NCBI GenBank assembly: GCA_013407085.1
Contig: JACCGJ010012925.1
Coordinates: forward strand, 1-64,000
Source: Atriophallophorus winterbourni
Lineage: Eukaryota > Platyhelminthes > Trematoda > Plagiorchiida > Microphallidae
Reading direction: 5' to 3'
Length of the DNA stretch: 64,000 nt
Notes under the pieces: generated by a model
What the model was told of the DNA's origin: nothing
The model's input: only the letters and a program-made list of their open reading frames with translations
The model's database searches: none
Shown: piece after piece, positions 10,406 through 21,346 of the stretch
Numbering within the stretch: the first letter of the stretch is position 1
Layout of the letters: each line of letters begins with the position of its first letter
Made by a program: the position numbers and the translations under genes

Positions 10406-13400
10406 ATGACGAAGGGCACGCAAGTTGTGATTACCGCTCCGAATAGCAAAGATTTTCGTTCGATAGACGATGAAAATACCGAGAAAGATTCTTCTCGGAA
10501 CATGTTCGACACTATCGGTAAGATGACCAATCACATGAACAATTTAATTCAGATGCGTCGGGCACCGGTTTGAAAGAGATACCATCCAGCTGGTATCCAC
10601 AGTTGCACATTTCCCGCTTGCTAGCCAGTCATAATGCAATCTCAGAAATTGAAGATGGCATCCAAATGATGCGTTTTCTTGTCTATGTAGACCTCAGGTT
10701 AGATTTTCAATGGATTCTTAACGCTGAAATAGTTACAATCATTTGACTTCTATATCAGATGCATTGTGTGGATTGCCTTATTTGAAAATTCTATTACTAG
10801 TAGATAATAAAATACAAGAGATTCCGGAGAAAATAAACAAACTCAAGCAACTGGAAGAACTGGTTTGTGAATTTTCCAATTGATCACCTGATACTTTCCT
10901 TTTGAATCAATAGGATGTCAGTCAAAATCAACTCACGTCAATACCAGAACATCTGGCCAAAAACGAATCATTGAAAGCATTGATTCTTGCTGAGAATCAA
11001 ATCACAGCTTTACCCGAAGGTACGTTTTCCAGATAATATCACACGGAAAATTAACTGCAAGATTTCAACCTTTTATAATATATTATGATATATTATATTA
11101 TATACATCATGTATATTCTATTCAATTTTATTGAATGGTCCAGAAAAGCATATAACTTTACAGAAATCCATAGACTAAAATAAAAGCTACGAATAATATA
11201 ACAAGAAAAACGGGGTATTTGCTTACTGAACAGTTTAAGAATCAGGTAAATTCCAAAGGGTAGCAATTTTTTCGTTTGCACAGTAGCTGACATAAGTAGA
11301 TCCATAGGTCGGGATGTATAGTTTACGTCGATGCATGGGTTAAGAGCCAAAAATTATCAAGATTTATCTTGAACCTGTTTGGATTTGCGGAGTTCACAAC
11401 ATACGCAGGTAGACAGTTCCACGTAAAACATAGTCGCATGACAAAGGGCGACTTGCGGTAGTCAAAATATTTTAGGCCAAAATGTATGAGGGAGGGGGGT
11501 TAAGGATATGCTAAGACTATCTGTCCATTATTTGTTTCGGTTACTTGCATAAACATGTTATATATATATATATATATCCAATATATAAAAATATATGGTA
11601 TCAAAGATGTACATATTTGAATGTACTGCATAATATTAATCCGAATACACTGACCTTTTTCTTTTTCATACCTGTTGCAAACGAAAACCAGGTATCCACT
11701 AATAACCAAGAGGGGAAATTAAATTAGACGAATAAATAGATAATTTTCCGCTAATCTAGAAATTTTCGTTAAAATAATACCTGCCGAACAAGAAGAGATA
11801 CCGAATCCTCGCTAAGCTTTTATTTCGCAGTTTGTATGCTGCCGCTTTTTGTTCGCGGTAAGGTTGACTTTCTTTCATTCCAGAAATGGGAAAATTCTCT
11901 TTCCTCGAAATCTTGGATTTACGAGCAAATTATTTGATGGAGCTGCCGAAAAGTTTGTGTGATATGATCAATTTGGAATCGTTGTCGATCGATGATAATC
12001 CACTCCGGTCGCCCCCCGTACAGGTAATTTTTACGTTAAAGTCGAATCACAGACTTGTTAAAATCACTGCGATCGAGCAATCACACCTCCGGAAATAGGT
12101 TATTTCATAGCTGAGATACCCTGTTTATATTTTAGCTTACCACAGCACAAATTTTGCTAACAAATGCCGGAGCAGTTAGAGTCTCTATACTTATTTCGCA
12201 CGTCAAGCCACAAATTAAATTCTCTCATACTTCAATTCAATTCAATTCAATTTTAATGGTCTAAAAAGCATATAGCTTTACAAAAAACCACAGAATAATA
12301 TGACAACAACGAATAATATAACAAGCAAAAATGGGATTAGATTGCTTACTGAGCAGTTCAAGAATCAAGCAAATATCCAAAGGGCAGAAATTGTTTTCGA
12401 TTGGTGGGATAACAAATGTAGGTGCATGGTGTTAAGATGTATAGTTTTCTTCGATGCACGGGTTTAGGGTCAAATAGGCATCAAGGCTTCTCTTGAAAGT
12501 TTGTAGCGAGTGTGGGGAACAGGAGACGGGTGCTAGTTGATGAACATGTTGCCACTTATCGCAACATTCTGGTCATCGGTCCAATATTAACCACGTGACT
12601 TTCACACACACCCATCGATTGCGTCTCGCTTCATCCCTGATGTTAGCATGTCCAACGCTACTCCGGTTTATCCACGAATCTCACAACAGAAGAGAAAGCC
12701 GATTGGTAAAACGCGTTTAATACGCACAAGAAAAATAACAGAACACACGCCTATCTTATATAGACAAATGAACAAACACAAGACTAATCCACACTAATAT
12801 CTGTCCCGGTTGTCACTTCACCCTCGCCACACACGGCTCGTTTGACCAACATTGACAAATTGCATACCATTCGATTGCGGCTGACTTTGTCCATCTTCTC
12901 ATATCTCCGAAGGTATTTTTCTTTGAACCGTTCTTATGCAATCCCCTCGAAACCTAATTATTACGGGTTCGCTAGTGATGCCGTGTGTCGTTTTTTAACA
13001 CTTCCTGTTCTTCGGTGTGCCGTAGGATGGAGTTCAGCTTCTCACTTTAAAGCTGTGATTAGTGCTCATGCATAATGTACGGGACGCCCAAATAATACAT
13101 GTTAGAACAGGGGTTTCCCAAACGGCCACCACTATCCAACTCTTTACATTTTACGCAAACATTAGTCAGTAATCATTCCGCGGCACAGTTTTGGAACCAT
13201 TGCGATAGAGAAGTATCCGCTCTGAATAATTCATTGAAGTTGTTGCAAACACCCAAACACACAGCAGAAATAAATGAACAACGAAAGTTCGTTTTCGTAC
13301 GAAGACTATCGATATTAACTATTCATTTGTAAACAAAATGTCTACAACGCTAATTTGGGATAGCATTATCGTATATTGGCAGATATACTCTAATAACAGT

Positions 13401-15171
13401 ATATAAAAAATGTTATATATCAATAATGACTTCAGATATAAAAATAACTTCAAATATTTTTCCTTATAATGAATTTTTATAAACATTGTGAATGCGTGCT
13501 GTTATCTAAAGAAAAAACCCAATTTCTAAGAACATACTTTCATATAAATGTTACAGAAAACCATAGAAATATTTACCGCCATGTAGTAGCAATTTTTTGA
13601 AGCTTCCAGGCTACCGTGAAATCACAGATCGCTGCGAACACAATGGCAGCTGTCGTATTGAGTTCTGATTATAATGTTGAGATGCCATACACCTATGAAA
13701 AGATTTGGATATCATGACCGTAAACCTAACATGATTGTAAAGCTTCGAGTGTTTCTGTTCATTAATTTCATTCGTTCCAAAGTGGAGATTGTGCACGAGA
13801 ATTCCGATACGAAACTGAAATTTGGTTTTGACATCGCTTCCGTGAATAGGGAAGTTGGAAACTCTATACCGGAACAAATCGGTTTGTTGGAAAGCTCTAT
13901 TTTCAATTATGATGATCTTCTAACATCAATTTCGCTCGCGTAGTCCACTGATCAACATTATTGCCATTCTGCATCATTAACTATACGAAAGACCTCAATC
14001 TGCAACGACCTTGTCGGAACATAATATATTGCCATCCAGTACATTCCTATATAGAAGATATTTATAAGGATTGCATCAGGATCTGTTTGCCAAAATGGGC
14101 CTGATAATTAGCAATTATAAAATTAAATGTGTAATTTGATGTTATTATATTCATGTATGACCGTATGGATACTTTATTTTAGAAAAATATCCCGAAACTG
14201 AACTTACAAATATTATCAAATGAAACGTTTTTATTGAAAAATGTTTAATATGTACAAGATAAAAATAAAAATAATCGATTTTATTTATGTGACGTGTGGT
14301 ATTATTCTTGAGATATAACATATTTAAGACTATTTAAGTTGTCATGCTAAACATCGGATTAAATTTAAAAATCTCATTTTAAAGACAAACGCCTCAATAG
14401 AATTGGAATTATTGAATTTTCGACTGCTGTAAATATGCACTGAAATAAGTTCGAATTGAATTCACTTAGTTTGAATTGCATGTTTCCTAGCTTGATGATT
14501 GAAAATATTTTATAAGAAATTCAACAAGAATAAATACAGATTATGAATGAATGTTGCTTGCATTTGATGCATTATATGCATAGAATTAGTTGCTTTATTA
14601 GTGGATGTTGATATCATGCAATGACATTTTGCGAAGGAAAATTACATCAGGTATATGAAAATAACGGGCACAAGGGTGTTCCATATATTTTATTCCATTA
14701 GTAAGATTGACTAGCCTGCCATTGAGAAACGAGGCTGTATAGAATCTTTATTTTTGTTCATGATCATGAATTTAACCTCATTCTATTTTATGCTTGGGTA
14801 CGTGTGATTAAACTGGCTGGTTGTACCAAACTTATTCAACAATGAGGAACTAAAATTTAAAAGAAATCCGTTTTGTGTCATTCACATTATAATCTGTCAT
14901 CTGATTTTATTTTATTCTTTATTCGTTTGTATCGTGTGCTGTCAGATTCAATAAAGAAGAATTAGTTTTCACCACAAGCAATTCCCTCATTATTGTTGTG
15001 AATTTTTGTTAATAACTTGGAAGGTTTTTTGTTGCATAGGTCGTCAAAAGTGGATTGAAGCATATCATGGCATATCTCCGCAAGGACGCGCTGGCAAATA
15101 CTCATACGAACACCACTCCGGTCAACGTAGATGCTCCGGATGCAATGAATAAAGCGAAAAATTCAGTCTAA
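10406..15171 (+). CDS. leucine-rich repeat protein, six exons, 254 residues
   Basis: Exons are 10406-10517, 10553-10697, 10733-10862, 10914-11019, 11884-12023 and 15040-15171. They join in frame to 765 bases ending in TAA. All five introns are GT-AG. The start ATG follows a splice-acceptor-like site. The protein has a polar N-terminus of about 37 residues, then about seven leucine-rich repeats of 22-24 residues (for example YVDLSYNHLTSISDALCGLP, LEELDVSQNQLTSIPEHLA, LEILDLRANYLMELPKSLC). A short cap follows, with NPLRSPPVQ then GLKHIMAYLRKD, and the tail is polar. The repeat type and the PPVQ...GL..I..YL cap match the SHOC2/PIRL-like class of intracellular LRR proteins. These are protein-interaction scaffolds, so the partner is unknown. 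No signal peptide or membrane segment is visible. I cannot name the orthologue. Confidence 0.88.
10518..10552 (+). other. 35-nt micro-intron 1
   Basis: GTAAGA donor and TTCAG acceptor. Removal joins ATC-G with AT-GCG and removes an in-frame stop at 10571-10573 by changing frame, giving DASGTGLKEIP, the start of the LRR domain. The restored LRR reading is strong support. Confidence 0.88.
10698..10732 (+). other. 35-nt micro-intron 2
   Basis: GTTAGA donor and AAATAG acceptor, again exactly 35 nt. Splicing restores YVDLSYNHLTSI, a standard LRR core. An AG further downstream (10757-10758) gives a stop and a broken repeat, so it was not chosen. Confidence 0.85.
10863..10913 (+). other. 51-nt intron 3
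   Basis: GTTTGT donor and CAATAG acceptor, phase 0. Splicing joins LEEL to DVSQNQL, completing LRR repeat 4. Confidence 0.87.
11115..11470 (-). mobile_element. antisense LINE 3' end inside LRR intron 4
   Basis: Read on the minus strand this resembles the 3' end at 9.6-9.86 kb: a decayed ORF2 terminus (ALNPCIDVNYTSR at about 11302-11340), the AAAGTTATATGCTTTTCTGGACCATT motif and a short ATTGAAT tail at about 11120-11136. The intron is 864 nt (11020-11883). The right boundary is approximate. Confidence 0.75.
11557..11600. repeat. AT dinucleotide microsatellite
   Basis: A TA run (TATATATATATATATATA) followed by an interrupted ATATATAAAAATATATGG, inside LRR intron 4. Confidence 0.9.
12228..12515 (-). 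mobile_element. antisense LINE 3' end inside LRR intron 5
   Basis: The TTGAA-type tail appears as AATTCAATTCAATTCAATTTTAATGG at about 12235-12260. It is followed by the antisense terminal motif (GGTCTAAAAAGCATATAGCTTTAC) and decayed ORF2 C-terminus. It is the same family as 9225-9863 and is close to it in sequence, with shared GCAGTTCAAGAATCAA and ATTGTTTTCGATTGGTGGGATAA segments. Confidence 0.85.
12516..14751. other. intron 5 interior, no second gene recognised
   Basis: The region lies within the 3016-nt intron 12024-15039. A frame of about 90 codons at 13674-13943 (+) has no family match I recognise, and no splice sites tie it to the LRR gene. No other feature is seen. Confidence 0.45.
14752..14845 (+). 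repeat. fragment of hammerhead repeat family B
   Basis: TTGTTCATGATC, then a short variable stretch, ACGTGTGATT and GGTTGTACCAAACTTATTCAACA align to the upstream part of the family B unit at 19024-19115. The ribozyme half is missing. Confidence 0.6.
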
Positions 15172-16301
15172 CACAAAATCGATTTGAGCACACATTCACA
15201 GACTTTATAATTACCAGCAAAAGATTGGCCGCTCATCACTGTGCAATTGACTACTGAGTATTCCAATTTTATTAAAAAGCAAAATTTTAAACATTGACCT
15301 TGGGAAAGATGGTACTTTTATCTTAAAGGGCATTGTTGTCAATAAGCTCCCGCAGTGTAATTTAGATATCACTGTATATGTCTATTAGACCAAAGATCGA
15401 TAACAATTTCTGCCCCAGAATCTTTTAATTTGATATTGATTTATCCCATGCAAGGTAATATAAATTGTCTAAATTCCGGACATAAATCACACGCTTGAAA
15501 TTGCGAATACGTACGTGGATTACATTGCAGCATCAAGCTGACGACAATTAAGTGGAGTACCCCTATACTCATTCATTTTCGAAGGCATTCAACTTAATGT
15601 TACCGAGCCTCGGAACATATCTCATCAAGAATATGCGAAATTCCGTTACAATGTTTATATCATCCATTTCTGCGGTAGGCATACGTGACTAATGAAAGTC
15701 TATTTGATTATTTGAGCCAGCAATCGGTGTTAAACTCTACTTTTACTTTGTTTTGTTTGCTCACAGTCAACGTATTGTTTCAACATTTTCAAAATCACTC
15801 TACAAGCCAAGACATCCTTTGTGATATTTTGTAAATAGAGTTGATTTGAGAACGATACATTTTATGTTATGGTGACCGCAACTATTTCCTGAATATGTCT
15901 GTACCGGTTGCATTGTGTTCTCATTTGCCAATCGATTTCGTGCCAATCAGATAATAGCATACCTCGAAACGCTGAGGTCCGGTGAACGACATTGATGAAT
16001 TGCATATCCTATAATAGCGGCAAACATTTTCTTTCCGTTTCAGAGGTTGTTGTCAATCGAAAAGTTCTGAGGTAATTCTTTCGAATTTCGAATCACTAAG
16101 GGTTCACACTTGTCTTCCTCGGCACTCCCTGCTTTTGTGTTGGTCTTCTTGGAGTGTTTGCTCAACCTTGTATGTTGGCAAGCGGAGTGACGAGGGAAGC
16201 TTGTTATGATGCATGACAGTGAGAGCCGCAAGGAAGCGGTCATGCTGATGTCGCTCCACTCGTTCACGAAACTTGTTTGAAAGCATGTTCCATTCGAGGT
16301 G
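15172..16301. other. 3' flank of the LRR gene, no other gene recognised
   Basis: This probably includes the LRR 3' UTR; no clear AATAAA was located close to the stop. Frames at 16040-16318 (-) have no motif. Confidence 0.4.
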
Positions 16302-16476
16302 TAGGCACCTCTTTCCAATTTGTTTGTGCTTACTCTTCTCTAGAATCCGTAGCTACTTAAGACGCTCCCTTCCCCGTCTTTTAGGATTTTACTTTTTCAT
16401 GGTTGTGTGGTAGTTAAGCATTCTTTACGTGCTGCCGGTTTAATGCTGTCTGTGATGATGATGATGGTCTGTTTAT
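16302..16476 (+). repeat. retroelement 3' end with GAT-repeat tail, second copy
   Basis: Similar over its length to 1853-2021 (GTAGGCACCTCTTTCC at the start, GGTTGTGTGGTAGTTAAGCATT in the middle, TGATGATGATGG tail). Confidence 0.65.
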
Positions 16477-17164
16477 CATCCGAATTCTCATGAATACCAC
16501 ACTCCGTAATGCACTGCACACCTCGAAGCAGGCATCGAATAAATCCTTAAAACGTCATTGACATCTACACCTGTGTAGGTTAACTATCTCGCAATCAAAC
16601 ACTGCATAAAGAAAATGTGCTTATGCCGCAGTTTATTTCAATCTATTATTGATATGCATGCGTAAGATATCCAGGAAAACCATATTACATCTAAAAGAAC
16701 GAATAACTGTTTGTGTATGAATGAGTTTATTCATTGTGTACTGTTTTGAGAGAAATAAATGCATTGTTAACTTCTGTATTGAGTATAATAGAGGTTTAGA
16801 AATAAACGATAAGACACTTTGCAACTTAGTTCGTCAACATGCGCTGTTGATATTTAAACAAAGACTGTCTTATTACAAAAGGCATACCACAAGTGCACGA
16901 AGCGCAGAAACGGGTGATGACGAAAATCGCACACCTACATTGATTCGGGGTTCGGACAAAGGTATGGACGAAAACAACCTTCAAAACATGAGCAAACGAT
17001 CAAAGTCACCCGCTATTGAAAGATCTGAAATTTGTCAAGATCAGACACAAACAAGTCCACATTTGTGTGGGCTTGAAGTTGGGCATTTGGCACGAAATCG
17101 ATTTTCAATTGAGATCAAAGTGACAAACGGTACAGATATTTTTCAGAGTGGGCTATTGTGTTTG

Positions 17165-17335
17165 AACAGGTTGGTCGTACCAACGTTACTCAAAAGTGGC
17201 ATACAAGCGCAACTTGTTTACCAGTATTCCACTGTTTTAGGCGCATGCGGATCCTGATCCCACTGTTCCAACCTGATGTGTGCACACAGCACGAAACAGG
17301 TCGTGGTGTGTGTGACGGAAATGCAGGCAAATGAG
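17165..17335 (+). repeat. hammerhead repeat family B copy
   Basis: This unit has GGTCGTACCAACG, AGTGGCATACAAG, TTCCACTGTTTTAGGCGCATGCGG and then a hammerhead. CTGATGT is at 17273-17279, helix II GTGC/GCAC at 17280-17292 and GAAA at 17293-17296. The short helix III is ACAGGT, and GTC at 17302 is the predicted cleavage triplet. The last base of the CTGATGA box is T and helix I is imperfect, so this copy is likely inactive. Confidence 0.75.
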
Positions 17336-18935
17336 TTTTAAGTTTATTACTCAAGTTAGCATATTCTCGTCCATGTACAACATACTTTAGATTTTCTGGT
17401 TTATTTCAAACAGGTTTTACGTCTGTTTCTCATATTTTATGAGCACATACCCACGCTCCTTTCTCAAAATATTACAACTTGGTTGACTGTGAATAATTAA
17501 TAGCAGTGAAATGTTGTTCGTTTATCAATAAAGCGTTCAGTGACGGTAGTTCAATGAGTTTCTGTTGGACGAGGGTCTTTTGAACAACCAGATCAAACGA
17601 GACAAGACTCAATAGATTTTTTGTACACCTTATCGATTTTCACGTTATCAGCACACGGTGAACTTTACTCAGTGTACGCTATTGTCACGTGCTTCTGCAA
17701 AACGCCGATGACTGCCCCAGTTTTGTGTGTAACATGCTTTGTGAAAAATACAGAGTGCATAGTAATCCAAACGAACGAATAAATGATCCAAAATTTATTT
17801 TCATTGAAACGTTTCATGTGTGGATTTTGAAGAAGCTGGTAGTGTGAACCTAACCCGGAAAACTGGTGTGTGTTCAACATATCTGACAAAATTCAATTGG
17901 AATTGATGAAACTTCAAAGAGGAATAATCTCGATCATTTAACCAGAGTATTGTGTCGTATGTGCAAGATCATCTGATTATTTGGTTTTGGTTATCTTGTG
18001 TAAACATTCTTCCAATTGCGATTTTCTCTTGCTAGGTTTGTTTAATCAAATTTAGAAAAATTCCATGGTGAACTTTTTGTAAATGACGAATTTTTTGTAA
18101 AATTCCTTCCCATGTTGCATTTAAACAATGTAACTCTTGGTCATTCTACACTGTTTTATCTTCCATTATTTTATGTATACATTTTCATTATTGCCAACAC
18201 ACTTATACACGTTGTTCACTTCCTAGAAGTTACACTTATTCATTACTGATGTATAGGCTTTTAACTTTCGATGGAACGTTTTTCAAAAGTTGAGATTAGA
18301 TTATATTTTTGTAACACGAGAAATGAAAATAGTCAGCTATTACTGGTATAGGAGTATTAGGCTGAGTTAATCCAGACGAGACCTAATATCCATTACATGG
18401 TTAATCACTTAAAACCATGCTTCCTCTCCAACCGTCCGTTGCGTTATCATTTCCATTTCGAGGTCAAACCTCCAACAGTTAACCATCATCAAAACCCACA
18501 ATGGAACGATGATCCATCACATGATTGTTGCGCAGATGACAAACATGAATACATAGGCAAATCTGGTAATTACAGCGGATGTCCTCCGTCTGCCTGTCAT
18601 TAAGAGTTGATTCGTTATAGGATTATGTGATGTTACAGCGGACGATCAATAAGCGAAGCTGAATTCAAAATCCAAGCAGAGAGCCCAGTGGTGCTCTTAG
18701 CCAAATGGAATAGGCTACGATTTTCTATCAGCCAAAAAATTATCCACGAGACAATTTAACCACTCAGATTCCACCACGTTAATTTTGGCCCTATAATACG
18801 TATTCTTGATCATTTTGGAATTAACGTTCGTGTTCTGACCTGTGTTCTCATCTGGGGAATCAGCCGACAGGCAATAATTCTCGGGATAGTTTCATCAATA
18901 ACTTAACAGGAACATTACATGTACTAACCGGATCC
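17336..18935. other. no recognisable gene
   Basis: No coding or repeat signature seen. Confidence 0.4.
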
Positions 18936-19262
18936 GTCTGAACCCTCACCACGCCGGACCTGTTAAACCGAATTACACGAAACAGGTTGTGGTGTGTGCG
19001 ATGGAAATACTTTCAAATTAGCATTTTGTTCATGATCTTGGGTTTGACCCCATTTTACTTGTGTTTGGACACACGTGATTGGAACGATTGGTCGTACCAG
19101 CCTTATCTAACAGTGGCATACAACCACAACTTATTTACAATTCTTCCACTGTTTCGAGCGCATGCGGTTCCTGGTCGTACTGTCCCTACCTGAGGAGTGC
19201 AAACAGCACAAAACCGGTTGTGGGGTGTATGTGTTATGGGAACGCATGCAAATGAGCATTTC
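18936..19262 (+). repeat. hammerhead repeat family B, head-to-tail dimer (about 231 bp period)
   Basis: The 3' half of a hammerhead (GAAACAGGTTGTGG) at 18979 is followed 231 bases later by a fuller motif at 19184-19225. The unit between carries TTGTTCATGATCTTGGG, ACACGTGATTGG, GGTCGTACCAGCC and CAGTGGCATACAA. The dimeric, non-coding layout parallels family A. Family B shares AACAGTGGCAT and TTTCCACTGTTT-like blocks with family A, so the two are probably related. Confidence 0.75.
19184..19225 (+). ncRNA. type-I hammerhead motif (family B)
   Basis: Helix I CCCTAC with GTGGGG, core CTGAGGA (19190-19196), perfect helix II GTGC/GCAC with an AAACA loop, helix III ACCGGT, cleavage after GTT at 19219. 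The conserved G of GAAA is A (19210), so this copy should be dead. The fold is otherwise a standard hammerhead. Confidence 0.65.
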
Positions 19263-19639
19263 TTCGAATTGCTTTTTACGTTCACTAGTTTTTAGTTCAT
19301 TCATTTCTTCTTGTTTTCGGATATGTTGTCATTTGAATTGTTCTCACCCAATTACTACGTAAACAGCATTCGTGTGTGTTGACGATTTGTATCGTCGAAC
19401 CTTACGAAGCTTCCTGTTTATGCGATACTCAGGAGTTCGATTTCAGGGATTCTGCCTTATATTACAATATATTTCTAAATTATCTGAATTCGAAAATGGA
19501 CGTAAACCCGATTTTTATACCACACAAATGCAACCACTACTACCAGTTTGTTATCCAGATTAGAACTAAGAAATTGTTAGCTATAAAGTTATAGTCTTGG
19601 GTAAGTCATGCGAATTTTGGTAAGAAAGCAACTTCGAAG

Positions 19640-21346
19640 CGATTTTGTAAGATACGGAATTACGTCACCACTCTTGTAAGAGAAGATCGCATGCAACTCC
19701 AATGGAACTTGCTTAAGAGAATGGAAAAGTATCCTAAGCTTCCATACAAGATAGTAAATGAAAGTTCAAGAATTAAACCGGGCGTATTCTCTGTACAAAC
19801 CCCTAATGGATTGTCCCACACTGCCCAAGATACCGCCGATGCTTTAGCAACGTCTTACTCACTTGTCTTTAATCCTAAGAGTTGTATCCCATATCCAGTT
19901 TTACCAAATTTGACTCGATTGGAATTATTAAGTGAAATGACTGTCAATGAATATATGGTTAAGCGGAAACTTTGTCAACCAAACGAAAAGTAATCCCCTT
20001 GCCCAGACAAAATTAACCCCGCCATACTTCGCAGGTGTCGCATTGCTTTGACTGCTCCTCTCACGTGCTTATTCAATCTCAGCCTACATGAAGGAAAAAT
20101 ACCACTGCATTGGAAAGCAGGGTTGATAACTATTATTTATGAAGGCACAACAAACTCTAGACCGGTAACGCTACTTCAGGTGATCCCTAAATTAATGGAA
20201 CGCATTGTGACTGCGCGTATAACAGAACATTTTGAAAACCAGAATATTTTGACTGCAGCACAACATGGTTTTCGAGGAAATCGTTGCTGTTTATCTAACC
20301 TTCTTACAACGTTTGAGAGTTGGACCAAGGCACTAGACGAATGTAAGGCTGTACATGCTTGCTACATCAATATTTCCATGGCTTTCGATAGAGTCAACCA
20401 TGGCATTCTAATGAAAAAGCTCGAAGCTTAAGGAATAACCGCAATGTTGCTGAATTGGATTAGGGACTATCTTACTGATAGACTCGTCAAGGTTTACGTT
20501 GGCAGCACCTTCTCTAGAAGAATAGATGTCAGAAGTGAGGTTCAGTAAAACTCGGTGCTTAGACCTCTTATTTTCTTGGTGTACATGAACGATATAGTTG
20601 AGAATATTGGTTGTGATTTTATACTGTTTGCTGATTATATAAAAAATTTGGAAACGTGTCAGGTCTGGTAATGACTGTATGGCATTACAACGGGATATGT
20701 GCACCTTATTTCGTTAGTCCCAATCAAACGAATTACCATTTAACCCCTCCAAATGTAAAATGTTGCGGCTTGCAAAATCTCTGCACCACATGTGCCGGCT
20801 TGACACGCAAGTTCTCGTCTGGACCACTATCCAAGCCTGCGCACCATGGCTGAGGAAGGATATCGAAATGCTTGACAAAATTTATCATCGTGCGACAAAG
20901 TTTATGTTCCGTTACAGAAATTTGCCATTAAAAGAGCGAATGTTAGAACAAAATCTACATGATTTTACCCAATGACGGACACGGAGTGACCTTCTGTTTG
21001 CCTTCAAAATCTTGCATACTGAAAAGCATCCCCTTACACACATGCACAAGCCCAAAGGTCTTACCCGAAGAGGAAAACATTCAAAGGCTTTAAGCACTCT
21101 GCATTCTCGATCGGATATTCGTCAAAATGTTTTTTCGGTAAGAATTTGTTTCACTTGGAACATTTTATCTAAAGAAACCCCACGCTCGGAATCTTTTGCG
21201 GTTATCGGTTCTAAACTCGTTGAGTCTATGATGAACCATGTCGTATGTCAGAGAGATTTTATCATTTTACTCCATATACCTCGTCCTCCTATGGTTATAA
21301 TTAACCTTACTGCATTTTCTACCATAAAACGTTCTGAGTTCTGAGT
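19640..21346 (+). mobile_element. decayed CR1-like LINE, ORF2 from pre-RT to 3' tail
   Basis: Open pieces read in LINE order. Pre-RT linker is at 19691-19993. RT start LFNLSLHEGKIPLHWKAG and HGFRGNRCCLSNLL are at 20048-20300, then AFDRVNH near 20380. A decayed ILFAD box lies near 20620, followed by a deletion; the thumb IYHRATKFMFRYRNLP is near 20880, then the C-terminus to 21344. The tail is GTTCTGAGTTCTGAG at about 21327-21343. Stops and a deletion between the FADD box and the thumb mark it as dead. Confidence 0.85.

Noticed and set aside
10757..10758. Alternative acceptor for LRR exon 3
   Set aside because: Using it gives a stop and breaks the leucine-rich repeat. The acceptor at 10731-10732 restores it.
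13674..13943. 90-codon frame in LRR intron 5 (plus strand), overlapped by minus-strand frames
   Set aside because: No recognisable domain and no link to the LRR exons by splice sites. The LRR protein is complete without it.
16721..17257. Open frame of 178 codons on the plus strand
   Set aside because: Its 3' third runs into the hammerhead repeat of family B. An adjacent block is shared with 25.7 kb, and no domain is recognisable. Probably a fortuitous frame through repeats.
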